A stretch of DNA of 64,000 nt from Gordionus sp. m RMFG-2023 (taxonomy: Eukaryota; Nematomorpha; Gordioida; Chordodea; Parachordodidae), in assembly GCF_954871325.1 (NCBI RefSeq), contig NC_088775.1, forward strand, positions 54,289,561 to 54,353,560. Direction: 5' to 3'. The notes under the pieces are model-generated. The model saw only the letters and a program-made list of their open reading frames with translations. It was not told the DNA's origin and made no database searches. Of the stretch, positions 1-11,668 are shown in pieces (position 1 is the stretch's first letter; each line of letters starts with the position of its first letter). Made by a program: the position numbers and the translations under genes.

Positions 1-610
1 TTGTCACGTCGGTCAACTCCAAAGGCCGTCACTCTCTACACTGCAAGCGCTGTAGAGGCAGATTCATTAGGCATTCAAAATGCAATGATACCATTGCCAG
101 GGCCTTAAAATCCGCCGGCATCTTATCAACCCTCGAACCTAGTGGCCTTTACAATTCTGATGGTAAGCGGCCCGATGGTTCGACTATGATCCCTTGGAAG
201 AGGGGGAATTCCTAACTTGGGATTTCTCATGCATCGATTCTCTTGCCCCTTCCAATATAAATAGAGATGCCATATTAGATGCCGAGGCGAATAAACTAGC
301 TAAATATTCGCCATATCTTAACGCCTATTATACATTCCTACCATTAATCGCCACTACTCTAACGTCGTTCAGCTTTCATGCCCTAAACTTCTTTAAAGAG
401 CTGGGAAAACGGATCTCTGCTAGGACCGAGGATCACAACGAGGGATTCTACCTACGCCAACGATTAGCTATAAACATAGTAAAATACAATTATCTCAGCT
501 TTATTTTTCAATATCCGAAACCCCCTAATTGAACATTATGCCTAGGATAGACTTTGGCCATTTTGCTGCCTATTATAATGTTATTGCTAAAAGGGAACTT
601 GAATCTCAAT
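1..610 (+). mobile_element. LINE 3' end: RT-element C-terminus with PD-(D/E)XK-like domain
   Basis: The window opens inside the C-terminal part of a LINE protein. One frame gives KCNDTIARALKSAGIL, LEPSGL and GKRPDGSTMIPWKRG. After a one-base frameshift near 190-195, the next frame continues LTWDFSCIDSLAPSN up to a stop at 532. The order E-P ... R-P-D-G ... W-D-F-S-C resembles a PD-(D/E)XK nuclease core and is the same as in the LINE at 44.9-47.5 kb, so the two belong to one family. The 3' untranslated part seems to end near 610, where ordinary AT-rich sequence begins. The reverse transcriptase part lies left of the window. The copy is broken by at least one frameshift. Confidence 0.7.
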
Positions 611-1340
611 CAATAAAAAAATAGCAAGAATTAATAACTTTATATAATTGTGAAATATTATATTTTTTTACTATTATTATAACTTACCTTGTAATAACAT
701 ATTATTATAATATATATATAGATATATATGATGCAAATAAAATTACCGAATTTCAATAAAAAAAAATAAAAAAATAAATATGAATTTTAAAAAATAATTT
801 TGTAGAGCAGAATATACCGTGTACATAAAATCTTGAATTGACAAGAAATTTGAATGGCATATTCCAAGCTAATGTTTAGGCTAAGATTAAAAAAAAATGC
901 ACTGGGGACAAAATATAACCCATATTTTGGAGTACCAACTTTGTATGATAATATAAAAACTAACCCATAAAAATTAATTTTTTTCCTTTTCCATAATGCC
1001 TTAAAAAATTTTTTGATAAAAAATAAACAATTGGTCATTGTATTCCATTTCAAAATAATATATTGCAAAAATACACCACATTCACATTAAATTTACATTC
1101 TCAGGTGTTCTTATGAGTTTATTAAAAAAAATATATAAAATTTCAAAAGATAGTATTTAGAATTATTTATAAATAATAAATATTTCCATAACACTTAAAT
1201 ATAATACTTTATATCTTGAATAATTTTAATTTTAAAAAATAAAATTTATACTAAAAAATATAGGCCAGGGAAAAAATGTTTTTTTGGTTGAAATTTCTAT
1301 GCATCAAAGGGTTAAATGATAAAACAAAGAAACAACTAAC
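611..1340. other. AT-rich intron or intergenic sequence, nothing recognised
   Basis: The stretch consists of AT-rich sequence with short runs of A and T. The minus-strand open frame at 787-1,068 codes for Phe/Ile/Leu/Tyr-rich sequence without a recognisable motif. If vigilin continues to the left, this is intron. Confidence 0.4.
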
Positions 1341-1592
1341 CAATCGATCGATCTTAGCAATCAACTCAACTTTAGCGGCTTCGATACTTTTTTTGGTGCC
1401 AGTTATCTTGACCTTGCAAGATGTAATGTGGCCATTAACATCTGCATCACTGATGTTAAGAGCAGAAAGAGGTGGGAAAACGATCCTAACTCCATGGGCC
1501 TCGCATATCCTATTCACTTCAATGCCTCTCCTGCCTATAATCTGGCCCTTAAAACGGTAAGGAACGTCTAATTCAATCGTTTCTTGGTTTTC
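1341..1592 (-). CDS. HDLBP: Vigilin exon: KH domain (KH13-like)
   Basis: Another exactly 252-bp, 84-residue exon, phase 0 at both ends (acceptor CTCCTTCAG, donor GTTAGT). It encodes IELDVPYRFKGQIIGRRG, with GxxG loop G-R-R-G, then VNRICEAHGVRIVFPP, an insert, and VKITGTKKSIEAAKVELIAK. This best fits vigilin KH13 (IIGRKGAVITQIRLEHDVNI in human, from memory). The open frame begins well before the internal GTG, because the exon starts at the acceptor. The KH14 and C-terminal exons are not visible in 1-1,340, so they should lie left of the window or be too short to recognise. Confidence 0.85.
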
Positions 1593-1732
1593 CTGAAGGA
1601 GTATAGACTATAGAAATAATAGAAAACTAAGAATATTACAGTTTATCTTCTAAAAAAAATAGAATCGGTTCTCGCTTATCTAAAACAGAATATTCACATA
1701 AATTATGATTATTTTATTATTACATGACTGAC

Positions 1733-1975
1733 TTGAACATGTTCCAGGGATTGAAGATTTTCTGTCACAAAATCGATGGCCCTCTGAACATCAACCCTCG
1801 GCCCATTTAGGCTAATCGTTAAATGATTCGTTGATACACTCGTAATTGCTTGGCTGACTTGCTTAATTTTGAAAGTGACACTTTTAAATCGATTGTTCAA
1901 GTTTATGTTAGATCGATTCAGACTGGACCATACGTCTTTGGATAACGTTAAGGTGTGTTGCATAGGTATGCAATC
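1733..1975 (-). CDS. HDLBP: Vigilin exon: degenerate KH domain (KH12 position)
   Basis: An 81-residue exon, phase 0 at both ends (acceptor AAATTTAG, donor GTCAGT). It starts DCIPMQHTLTLSKDVWSSLN and ends NGPRVDVQRAIDFVTENL then QSLEHVQ. The last third has the beta-alpha ending of a KH fold (LTISLNGP, then an Ala/Asp helix). Where the GxxG loop should be there is only LNRSNINL, so this repeat has probably lost canonical RNA binding. It falls between the KH11-like and KH13-like exons, as KH12 should, and its phase joins both neighbours without a gap. Assignment to the same gene rests on position, strand, phase and the weak KH signature, so it is less certain than the flanking exons. Confidence 0.65.
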
Positions 1976-2870
1976 CTAAATTTTAGGAAAATAGTGTGTA
2001 AGAATAGTGTACATGAATAATATTCCGTTACTACTAAATTGAGCTGACCATGGTAAGGACTAGTAAAAACAGTTGTAGGCTAAAATGCTCACTTGCCTTT
2101 AAAGCTTATATATTATAAGAGAATTATTAACATAAGCACTATATAGCAACAGGGTGGACAAATAAAAATCGATTTGATTTAAATAACCTTTTGAGTATTA
2201 AAACTGTAATAAAAGGAATTTTTTTATAATTTAAACTAGTTGGCAAATCAATGATTTTTTTTTAATGTTTACAATATTTCACTTGTCTTTTGTTAGTACA
2301 TCATTCTAACAAAAACACATACAAATGATATGCTTCAGAAAAAAATATTGATTTAATATACAAATAGGACACATAAGGAAATATTGGAAAAAATATAATA
2401 TTATTTAAAAAAATTTATAGCTAAATTTAAATAAAGGTATATAAATAACAATAAATATGGATTAAAATATGATTATTTAAAACGTTAAATAAAATATGGT
2501 TCATAAGTGAAAATTTAATCGTCTATGTGATTGCACTTTAAAATTCAGTGCTTGGGATTAAATCTTGATGAATATTAAGCAAAACTAAACCATTTGATTT
2601 GGTAATTCAAAGAAATGTTTTTATTCCACTTAATGAAAAGGTTTTCATTTGTGCTTGTGCTTATTGGTAATGTAGCCAAAATATATCGTGGTTTTAATAT
2701 ATTTGGAACAAACTCCAAAATATTTTTTAACTATGCAATGCTTCCATTGCGTTTCTCGAAATATTATCTATTAGAATTAATCTTCCGGATTTAAATTAAA
2801 AAATCAATTGGCCTTTAGATAATTAATATTCTCTGAATAAAATTCAGCCAAGTATATAATTTTTTTGAGA
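1976..2870. other. AT-rich vigilin intron, nothing recognised
   Basis: Intron between the KH11-like exon at 6.5 kb and the KH12-like exon. I see no element ends and no coding signal in this part. Confidence 0.4.
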
Positions 2871-3113
2871 TCAGGATTTAATATTTTCAGAATTTATAGG
2901 CAATAAAATTTGTAAATTAAATTGCGGCATTTCGCGAACCACAAATCTTTCATGAATTTGAGTTAAGAATTTGTCCAAAAGTTGAATAAAAACCGTTATT
3001 TTATAATAGTCCACAATTGACACCACATTTATATTGAAACGATTCGTTTGTCTTGGGTCAAATCGAGGTTTGCGTATCTCAAAATCATATCCGCCACCCA
3101 TAGCAAAATTCAG
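2871..3113 (-). pseudogene. hAT transposase fragment (DUF4371 type)
   Basis: A minus-strand frame codes for RKPRFDPRQTNRFNINV then YYKITVFIQLLDKFLTQIHERF and FNLQILLP. This is the 'RQ..RSN ... EYYR.SVFIP.LDHFISQLN.RF ... LLP' block seen in DUF4371/hAT transposases. Only this block is present. No terminal inverted repeats or target duplication were found, so it is a fragment inside the vigilin intron. The frame is open for 81 codons and could in principle mark a recently broken copy or a captured exon. The fragment reading is more likely because nothing joins it to vigilin phase or domain order. Confidence 0.6.
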
Positions 3114-4698
3114 CTTATAAATTAATTCAAAAAATATATAAAAGGCTTTCTTTCATGAATTGCGTTTAGGTTTTTATTTTAAATATTGATATTTTTTCCT
3201 TGTATATTAATATTTTATACCGCGAAAGATAATTTCCTACATTTTTTTAAAATACTGATGGATATAAAAAAAATTTGCCAACCAAAAAGACCTAAAAGTA
3301 ATATAACTTAATATAAAAATTATATAACCCCCAATAATAATTACAAAAAATATAAAAACGAATTATGTCTTATTACAATCTTCATCATATCTGATTCCTG
3401 TTTTCTGCCGTATATAATAAATTGCTAAAGTATAATTCTATAACTATGATGCAAAATTTCAAGAGTGTACGAAATGTTCAGACATTCAAAGAGACAAAAT
3501 GTTCTTAATAGAATTATTTCTGAGACTTCTTGTGCTACAAGAAACTGCAAAACATGCCCGACAGATGGAGTCTACATCAAGCGGTTGCCTCATTTTTAGA
3601 TCTAGAAGAGCCTATTTTGAGTGCCCTTGGAGAAATATCGGAGGTCTGAACCAAATATTTCATTTGAAGCAGATATATTAGATTCAATAAGACAACCGAT
3701 TTTTTTTGTATTGAAGTGTGTAAATACATTATTTAATTACACAATATTTTTCAAAAGAACAATATGAATTTGGCGGAGACCATGAGTTTAAAGTTATTCA
3801 TCTCCAAAATGATGAAGATTTTTGGATTTTGTAACCTTATAAATAAAAATTTAATATAAAGATTCCGTTTGCTTCAGAGCAAATATGCATGTCCTACGAA
3901 TTTATTTTATAAAAAAAACTATAAAGATGTTGTATATTTCATCCATTCCATTGTTGGTTGAAACATATAAAGCACATCAAAAAAAATTAATCTAATTTTA
4001 CCCCTGAATTCCAATAATTAATAAAATCTAATGTTTAATAAAAAAAGAAAAAGTTGCTGATCTAAAAACTGTTAAAATATTTTCCTGATTCTGATAAATA
4101 TATTTATTATATTTAATCAAAGATCTCAAATGTCTTATATTTAACTAAAATTGTGATTTTATTTTTTTAATAAAGATATTTTTTGAATAAAGAACGTTTT
4201 AGAGTAATTTTAGAAAATTAAATTTAATATAATGTTCCAACTCCACTTTTTAAAAGGTATAAAAATAAGTTTTCTAGCAAAATATATTAGTTATAATAAT
4301 TTAATTTTTAAAATAAAATAAAAAATTAAATTGGAATATGTGGATATAGAACACTTTAATCCTCGGAGAACAATGTGATAAAAAATTGATTCTTTATAAT
4401 GATGATAGTAAATATTTAGATAATTTGTTTATATAATGCATTAGTGTTTCTAGATTCTTCGTTCCATCTTGAGTCTTGATATGAATTTTAGTAATTTTCG
4501 TATTTTGCTAATCACTTTTTTATTTATACTATTTGAGATGAAGTTTAAACTAAAATTTATAAATTCAGGCATTATATATTGTCCTAATCTTTGTGCTTTC
4601 AAAAGTTTGGCAATTCATGCTCAGGACCGCTTCTTAATATGAATGAGATTCATACCAAATATTTGAAAAATTCATTCAATATATGATTAAACTTTTTC
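3114..4698. other. AT-rich vigilin intron with no clear gene
   Basis: Mostly AT-rich. A slightly GC-richer patch at about 3,450-3,850 has frames on the plus strand (for example KRLPHF in one frame) that look like decayed coding sequence of unknown origin. I could not assign it to a family. Confidence 0.3.
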
Positions 4699-4921
4699 TA
4701 GTGTTGTTAAACGACTCGTTTTGAACAGACTTTTAAAAACGATCAACTCAATAATTTATCCAGAAAAATATTATGCAGGCCTGAAAATTTTTCCCATAGA
4801 TGGCACAAAAGGTTTGAACACCTATTAGCAAAATCTTGAAGCTTAGGCAATATTTTTTTGACCAAAAAATTGAGTAAACCCTTTTTAAAATCGGTTCAAA
4901 TCGAGCCATTTGACAACACAA
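4699..4921. mobile_element. hAT MITE (TAGTGTTGTTAAAC family), old copy
   Basis: The left end TAGTGTTGTTAAACGACTCG pairs with the right end CGAGCCATTTGACAACACAA, read as its reverse complement. The interior matches the better-preserved copy at 39,922-40,128, with shared stretches such as CCAGAAAAATATTA. The flanking 8-mers ACTTTTTC and TTATTTTC agree at only five of eight positions, as expected for an old insertion. It has no coding capacity. Confidence 0.7.
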
Positions 4922-6529
4922 TTATTTTCCTTTTATATCTAAAATAAACAGAAAACAACATATAATATCTGTAAATAATAGAATTATAAGATTCAAAAAC
5001 ATTTTGAATCGGAGAAAAAGAAATCTTAATGTATTTAAACGTAATTTATTCTTGAAGGGCAATTTAATCCGATATTTATTACTCAACCTAAGGCGTAGCG
5101 TTATTTTTATTTAGCCTGTAAGTGGTTTTTTCTTATTGACTAGAAAGATTCATTTATGAATTAGTAAGTAATAATCAAATATTGACCCACCTAGATATTC
5201 AGTGCTTCTATAATTTTCCTCTTTCTACCATGATGACAATCTTGGCAATTTTTTCCCCCAATAATGCATTTTTCTTTAACTATCTATTAAACGTTTTGAG
5301 CACTTAACATGTGTTAAACGCACTCTTTATTGATATAAATTTCAGAAGATTCCCAGAAGTTTGACGTACTTCACACTCAATCCGTAATATTTTTTATTTG
5401 GCTTGTAATTCGGTTATGTTTTCATTTTGTTAATAACTAAGTTTCTTTTTTGTACTTCACAAAATTGATTGAGGAAAGTACTAGTCATGCATAAAATATT
5501 AGCGCAAACCAGATATTTAGTTCTTCTCTATTTTCCATTCTAACAAAATGCCAATTTTTTTAATTTTGCGAACTTTTTCCTTTATACTATTTTCCCAATG
5601 CATAAAAAAAATTTACAATAAAATAAACACTGATAAAATTCTTAGAATAACTGCCTTTAGTCGCTTTTTAATCGTAAGGTTGTTTAAAATTTTGCTACTA
5701 ATAATTATTTCCTTTATAGTGGCTATAGCTACTATACTGGTTATAGTACTCCTAAGCACTAATAAAGCAAGAAAGCATTGCTTCCAATTGTTTAGTCAAT
5801 TTTAACGGATAGGATATAAAGATATGATATATTTTAAAAATCAAAATAACCACGAAAAAATTAATAATATATAATCCTAATTTTTTTATAGGGGGAGGCG
5901 GTGAAGCCCAAATTTTTATAACTCGCTATTGGATAAATGCTAGCTATGACACTGCCTAGTCTAGTTATGCTACTGTAACTTAGCCTAAAACAATTGGCTA
6001 AGGCCTAGTCTTAAAATAAATAACAATAATTAAGCTTTAGGCAAAATAGTTTACTTTTAATCCAAACAAAATTGAATAAAGCTTAAATTGGAAATCAAAT
6101 CTAAATCTTAGCGGGATAAATCAAGCCGAGTATGCAACTCTACTTATAATAATGATATTATAATTGTGTCAGGTCTTATGTTCATATTTATAGAACCTTT
6201 TTTTATTCTTGATTTCAATAAAATTATTCCAGATTGAATCTTATTACACCTCACCATTTTGGTAAATGAATGAATATTATTGTCACAAATTATGCAATAT
6301 TCACATCTTTCATATATAATAATTGATTGTATATGATTTTAACGGCATTATTATAAATTTTTAAAAATAAAAAAATCTCAATTATTAAAAAATTGTCAAA
6401 AAATCAATATTAAATAAAATACATCATAATTTAAAAATGTTAATTATCTTACATTGATTAACTATCATATAGAGTTTTTAAATACGAAAAAACAATTAGA
6501 TCATTTATTAAAGCTTAAATTTTATTAAC
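4922..6529. other. AT-rich vigilin intron
   Basis: No gene seen. The hydrophobic frame at 5,548-5,805 is a product of T-rich sequence. Around 5,940-6,030 there is a patch of short GCCTAG/GCCTAA words with no clear structure. Confidence 0.4.
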
Positions 6530-6763
6530 CAGTATAGCTTCTCGCGCCATTTGGCATCGATCCATTATGCCTGTGATCTCAATCGTGCATTTTAACTGGT
6601 CTGTTGATGATGTGTTCTCATTAGTCCTTTCTTTACGCCTATCAGGTATGTGTATTTTTACCTCGTGATCCTGACATATTTTGACCAATCGACTTCCTTT
6701 GACTCCTAGAATCATCGGGCAAAATCTGGCTTCTACTTCGAGGAGTAAAGTTATGCGCTCGCT
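6530..6763 (-). CDS. HDLBP: Vigilin exon: KH domain (KH11-like)
   Basis: The exon encodes 78 residues starting at Ser-Glu-Arg. It reads ITLLLEVEARFCPMILGVKG, so the GxxG loop is G-V-K-G, and continues SRLVKICQDHEVKIHIPDRR. A charged, low-complexity insert rich in Asn, Ser and Thr follows, then CTIEITGIMDRCQMAREAIL. The position of the insert after IPDRR and the ending C-x2-A-x-E-A match human vigilin KH11, whose FPDREEN stretch is also followed by an insert. The acceptor is TTAAAAG and the donor GTTAAT; both ends are phase 0. An alternative acceptor two bases further in would shift the frame and is disfavoured. In the linear protein this exon is followed directly by the exon at 1,733-1,975. 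Confidence 0.8.
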
Positions 6764-6969
6764 CTTTTAATATTAAAATATATGTCAATAAAAGTTAATT
6801 ATAATCTAAAAGAAAAATATTTTACTTAGTTCAACATTTACCCACTCACTAGTAAGATGAATTCTGTAAATAACAAATTATAATTAAGCTTTTTATTATA
6901 TTAAGGAATATTTCAAGGCATTGCTTGGACTATTTTCTATTAACTTTTTTGCCTTATTATAATTAGCCC

Positions 6970-7690
6970 CCCCTCAATTATAAGTTCTGTCTCAAAGTGG
7001 CGAAAAAGAGGTAGAGCGCTACAGCTAATTTAGCCTGTCCAAACCAAGTAGCGCGATATTAGCTACCGCTACTTTTTTAAAAAAAAATTATACTAATAAA
7101 TCTTTTTATTTATTGTTATAGAGTATTTTATTTGTGTATATTAAAAATATCAACATTTATATTTAAAAATTCATTCATTATGAAAAGACTATAAATATAT
7201 AGTAATAAAAAATAATTATTAATTTTTTATTTATTGTATTACATTTTAATAATAAAATCATTAAATATTTTCACCCCCAAGCCTAGATCGGTGATCATTA
7301 ATTAAAAGTTTAATCTAACTAAATAATTGCTCAACACTAGAAGTTGAGGGTAATGGGGTATTTAATTTTATAAATAAATATTTTAAATATGAAAAATTAA
7401 CAAAAATACTCATTTGCATAATGAATTAAAAAATGAATCTAATTGGTTTTCAATATCTGTCTCACATGAACTTATTAGCCAGATATCCATCAGATTCAAC
7501 AATTTTAATATTTTATACTAGTTGATTTGGGTTTATAAATTTTGAAAATATAAATTTCAAAATTAAATATTATAATTTATAATGAAATTACATTTTAGTT
7601 TTCGTGTTTAAAGATATATTTTGTTATTAGTTATAGCTAACAGAAAATATAGCACACCTCTGCTAGATATCTTACTAAAACAAAAAACTT
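6970..7690 (-). mobile_element. hAT remnant with C-terminal dimerisation domain
   Basis: On the minus strand at about 7,265-7,400 a frame reads LNTPLPSTSSVEQLFS, then after one stop IKLLINDHRSRLGGEN. This is the hATC signature (NTPLPSSA.VERLFS). The segment at 7,008-7,070 carries the words GTAGCGCG and TAGCTACCGCTAC, which also make up the ends of the hAT at 20,146-21,665, so this is a decayed relative of that family. Exact ends and target duplication could not be read. Confidence 0.6.
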
Positions 7691-7860
7691 GATTTAGTTT
7701 TTAATTATTAAAATTTTCTTTTTTTTTCTATTATAAATTATCTTAAAAAATATTTTAGTATAAAAAAGAATGTTTGCACTATAGTTTTTATTTAATATAT
7801 AAACTTACTTTAAATTGCTATCATCTAAATTAATTTTATTAAGCTTGCATTTAAAATTTT

Positions 7861-8005
7861 TATAACAGTATAAGAGTCGTAACATGGAATATTAGTAGCA
7901 TGACAAGTAAAGCTGGTGAGATAGTGGAAGTGCTACAGAAAGAGGGTAGATATATGCTGTGTACAAAAGACTAGATGATAAGAAAGGCATAAGAATGATT
8001 GGTGG
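7861..8005 (+). mobile_element. LINE A, first piece: endonuclease start
   Basis: The sequence reads VTWNISSMTSKAGEIVEVLQ and further towards RMIG, the start of an AP-type endonuclease as in RTE/BovB-like LINEs (compare MTGRAGEVVNVLHKK in LINE B at 37.2 kb). It stops abruptly where the LTR fossil begins and resumes at 21,938 with ...LNDRILVVKL. Several in-frame stops show that this copy is dead. Confidence 0.7.
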
Positions 8006-8127
8006 TGTGATAAATGTTATATAAGATATTATTATATTTCTTACATTTTATATTAGTTTATTTGGAATATATTATCATGATGATTGACATATATTTTCTA
8101 GTGTGCAACAATAAAGTCACATGTAAG
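8006..8127 (+). mobile_element. Ty3/gypsy-type LTR fossil 1: left LTR (first part)
   Basis: This resembles the repeat at 21,829-21,937: both begin TGTG(A/G)TAAAT and share TTTATTTGG, ATCATGATGATT and GCAACAATAAAGTCA. The hAT at 8,128 interrupts it. GGTG flanks the outer ends of both LTRs, consistent with a short target duplication in LINE A. The element is an old, broken fossil. Confidence 0.65.
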
Positions 8128-8669
8128 CAGGGCCAAAGCCACGGGGGGGGGGAGGGGGCAGACCCCCCCCTCCCCACAAAATTTTTTTTAGATCCCCCAA
8201 ACCTGGCCCCCATAAATTTTTCCGGCCCAAATTTTTTTATATTTTTAAAATAAATTTTAAATATTTATTCAAAAAACATGTCTAATTTGTAAATTTCTTC
8301 CTATCCTGTTTTATTTTTATCCAATAATAAATCATCATTCATTCATATTTTATCATGTGCTTGTGTATAACATTATATAGGAGCTTAATTATAACGTTTA
8401 AATTGTACTTATTTCTATGATAATTACTTTATTTATAAGGTTCAATCACAATATTATTATCTTTTGAAGGTCTCTGATATAGATCTGGGTGCAAATCATA
8501 AAAAACCAGGATTTTCTGTAGCTAATCAAGTGATTACTCAAGACTTGATATATATATATGTTAGCGGCAATGTGAAATATTTTCGGCAATGTGAGGTAGT
8601 GGTAGGCAGGGTAATTTTGTTATTTCGGCAAAGTATATATTGCCGAAATAACCAGGCAATGTACACATT

Positions 8670-9545
8670 GCACTCAAAAAAGTTTAAAATAACGATTATG
8701 ACAATTGTCCCTTTTCTATAGTAAACTTTCACTGAAATATTAATTTAACATGTTTACAAAACATATTTTTACCTATTTACTTTGAAAAAACTCAAAAAAG
8801 TTCAAAAATAACGATTATGACAATTGTCACTTTTCTATACTACACTTTCACTGAAATATTAATTTAACATGTTTACAAAACATATTTTTACACATTTACT
8901 TTAAAAATTCTCAAAAATGTTTAAAAATAACGATTATGACAATTGTCACTTTTCTATAATACACTTTCACTAAAATTTTAATTTAACATGTTTACAAAAC
9001 ATATTTTTACCTATTTACTTTAAAAAAACTCAAAAAAATCAAAAATAACGATTATGACAATTGTAACTTTATAGTACACTTTTACTGAAATATTAATTTA
9101 ACATGTTTACAAAACATATTTTTACCCATTTACTTTAAAAAAACTCAAAAAAGTTTAAAAATAACGATTATGACAATTGTCACTTTTCTATAGTAAACTT
9201 TCAATGAAATAGTAATTTAACATGTTTACAAAACATATTTTTACCTATTTACTTTGAAAAAACTCAAAAAAGTTCAAAAATAACGATTATGACAATTGTC
9301 ACTTTTCCATAGTACACTTTCACTGAAATATTAATTTAACATATTTACAAACATATTTTTACCCATTTACTTTAAAAAAACTCAAAAAAGTTTAAAAATA
9401 ACGGTTATGACAATTGTCACTTTTCTATAAGTACACTTTCACTGAAATATTAATTTAACATATTTACAAAACATATTTTTATCTATTTGCTTTAAAAAAA
9501 CTCAAAAAAGTTCAAAAATAACGATTATGACATTTGTCACTATTA
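8670..9545. repeat. Minisatellite, about 8 copies of a 118-bp unit
   Basis: Tandem units begin near 8,670, 8,790, 8,909, 9,028, 9,145, 9,263, 9,380 and 9,499. Each contains ATAACGATTATGACAATTGT followed by CACTTTTCTATA, and AACATGTTTACAAAACATAT. The core TGACAATTGTCA is a perfect 12-bp palindrome. The array lies inside the hAT. A related array in reverse orientation is at 57.8-58.8 kb. Confidence 0.9.
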
Positions 9546-9559
9546 CCTAAAAAATCATC

Positions 9560-9990
9560 TATCAAAAGATATAGATTAAATTAAGTAAAATATAAATATA
9601 TATTAATATCAATCAAAAAAATATATTTAAAAAAATTTATTAAAAAAATATATTAAAAAATATCAATCAAAAAAATTTATTTAAAAATCCTATAACACAT
9701 AAGTTAAAAAAATAGCCAACAAAAGATATATCAAATATAAATTAAAAAAAATATATATTATATATTAAAAAAAAATATCAATCAAAAAAATAACAATCAA
9801 AAAAATATATTTAAAATTTATTAAAAAAAATCATATAAACATAAAAAATATTAAAAAAAAATATCATATATTTAAAAAAATTTATTAAAAAAACATATAA
9901 CACAAAAAATAAAAAAAAATAGCGATCAAAATATATATTAAAACATCCAAAAAGATCCTGAATTAAATAAAAATACGAAATTTATATACA
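9560..9990. repeat. Low-complexity A/T repeat
   Basis: Irregular repeats of AATATCAATCAAAAAAATA-like words, part of the hAT interior between the minisatellite and the transposase remnant. No coding signal. Confidence 0.6.
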
Positions 9991-11668
9991 AAAATACATA
10001 TATATCACCCAGATTCAAAACAAATAATATCTATTATGGTAGATATGGTGCTGATTATATTTCAGATAAATATAACAAAAGTGAGATGCCTTTTTTTTGG
10101 TCTGAAGGCTGATGTGACAAAAGATGCATCAGGTTGTGAAAACCTGAGCATAATTCTTTATATTTTATCTGGAGAAGTCCAAGAAAATTTAATAGGGATT
10201 ATTAATTTACAGTGTCTTTCTGCTGAAAGCATTACTAATTGCATTTTAAAGCATCTTAATGAGTTAAATATTAATTCAACGAATATGATAAACCAGGCAT
10301 ATGATGGTGCAAACGTTATGTCTGGCCGAAATGGAGGAGTACAAAACGTACTACAAAAAAAATTAATAAAAAAGTTCCTTTTATACATTGCTACAACCAC
10401 ATGTTGCATCTTTTGGCTCAAAATTGGTATAATAATATTATCATTTCTAATTTTTTTAATTTATTCAATGCATTGCATAATTTTTTAGGCGGTTAAAGGT
10501 ATTCTGTAAATATGTAGGCCATACTCTTAAGAGACTTTTAGACAAGAGGTGGACTGGTCATTTAGAAACATCTCGCATCATATATTAATTTTGAGGCTAT
10601 TGGTGAAGTATTAGTTTACTTTTCTAATGGAACTATTAATTCAGAGGTTTCCACTCATGATTCTGTCGAAGCCTCTGGTCTTTTATCTCAATACGTTAAT
10701 AAAAATTACGTTATATTAGCCATTATAATTTATGAGATATTAATAACAATAGATCCACTTATAAGTATCTACAGTCAGTAGGTACTTATCAAGTGGATGC
10801 TAAAAATTGTATTGATTCCACGATCAATGTATTTAAAAATAAGATGCAATAATTCTATTGATTTGATCAGAAAAACTTTAGTAAAATTTAATCTCACTCC
10901 CCACTAATCATCAAGCGCGTACGTAAAACGCCTATAAATTTCCAAGATTTTTTAGTCGAAACCAAATTACAATTTGATTGCGAAAAAGACTCCAATTGGA
11001 GTTCTTTAAAATGGAATCATTATGAAATTATTGATTAATTTGTTGATAATTTTTTAGATAGATTTACACAAGATTTGATAGTGATTATTTTATATCGGAC
11101 AAAATGGCCCAATTAGAATAATTATTAAACCTAAATATGGAAACTTTACATAATGAAATGAAAATAGCTAAAGGATTATTAGCTGCAGAAGTTAAAGAAA
11201 CACATAATTTTGAAAATATCCTAAATATTATGTATAAAAAAATATCATCATGCATTTAGAGAATTGTATAAATGCTACTCAGCAGCCATCATCCTTAGGG
11301 TACCAACGGCTTCTTGTGTGGCTTCTTTCTCTATAATAAAGAAAGTTCTATCGAGCACTAGAGGTTCGATGAAAGATCAAAGTAAGCAAAATTTAGTATT
11401 GATGGCTTATGAAAAAAAAATTAACACAAAATTTATCCTTTAATTCATTTATGTTAAAATTTAAAAATAAAAATCGTTGTATTATATTATAGTATTATTG
11501 TGTATGTTCATATTATAGTATTATTTTGTATTCATATAACATTAATAATTTTTTAATAAAAATAGCAAAAAATTTCTAATGCTTATTTTTTTGTTTTATT
11601 TTAAAAAAATAGTGGCCCCCTAAGTAAGCAGCTGGCCCCCTAACTGGAAATTCCTGGCTACGGCCCTG

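Larger units (their letters stand above)
8128..11668 (+). mobile_element. hAT transposon, DUF4371/CAGGGCC type
   Basis: A 3.5-kb element bounded by CAGGGCC(AAA/GTA)GCCA terminal inverted repeats and a perfect 8-bp target duplication CATGTAAG at 8,120-8,127 and 11,669-11,676. The left end holds long G and C runs (8,142-8,175). The transposase reads on the plus strand. Around 10,080-10,380 it gives LKADVTKDASGCENLSII, LQCLSAESITNCILKHLNEL and QAYDGANVMSGRNGGVQNVL. Around 11,235-11,410 it gives the hATC block LRVPTASCVASFSIIKKVLS then STRGSM. Stops and frameshifts lie between, so it is inactive. It also carries the minisatellite at 8,670-9,545. It landed inside the left LTR of the fossil. Confidence 0.9.

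Noticed and set aside
5548-5805. Hydrophobic 85-codon open frame as a membrane protein
   Set aside because: It is a product of T-rich sequence, with no conserved motif, no splice context and no similar composition in a neighbour.
8464-8732. Open frames on both strands within the minisatellite leader
   Set aside because: They arise from repeat and palindromic sequence inside the hAT; overlapping frames on both strands show no protein signature.
8670-9545. Minisatellite as a CRISPR or centromeric array
   Set aside because: It has full tandem units without spacers, and it is short and bounded inside a hAT.
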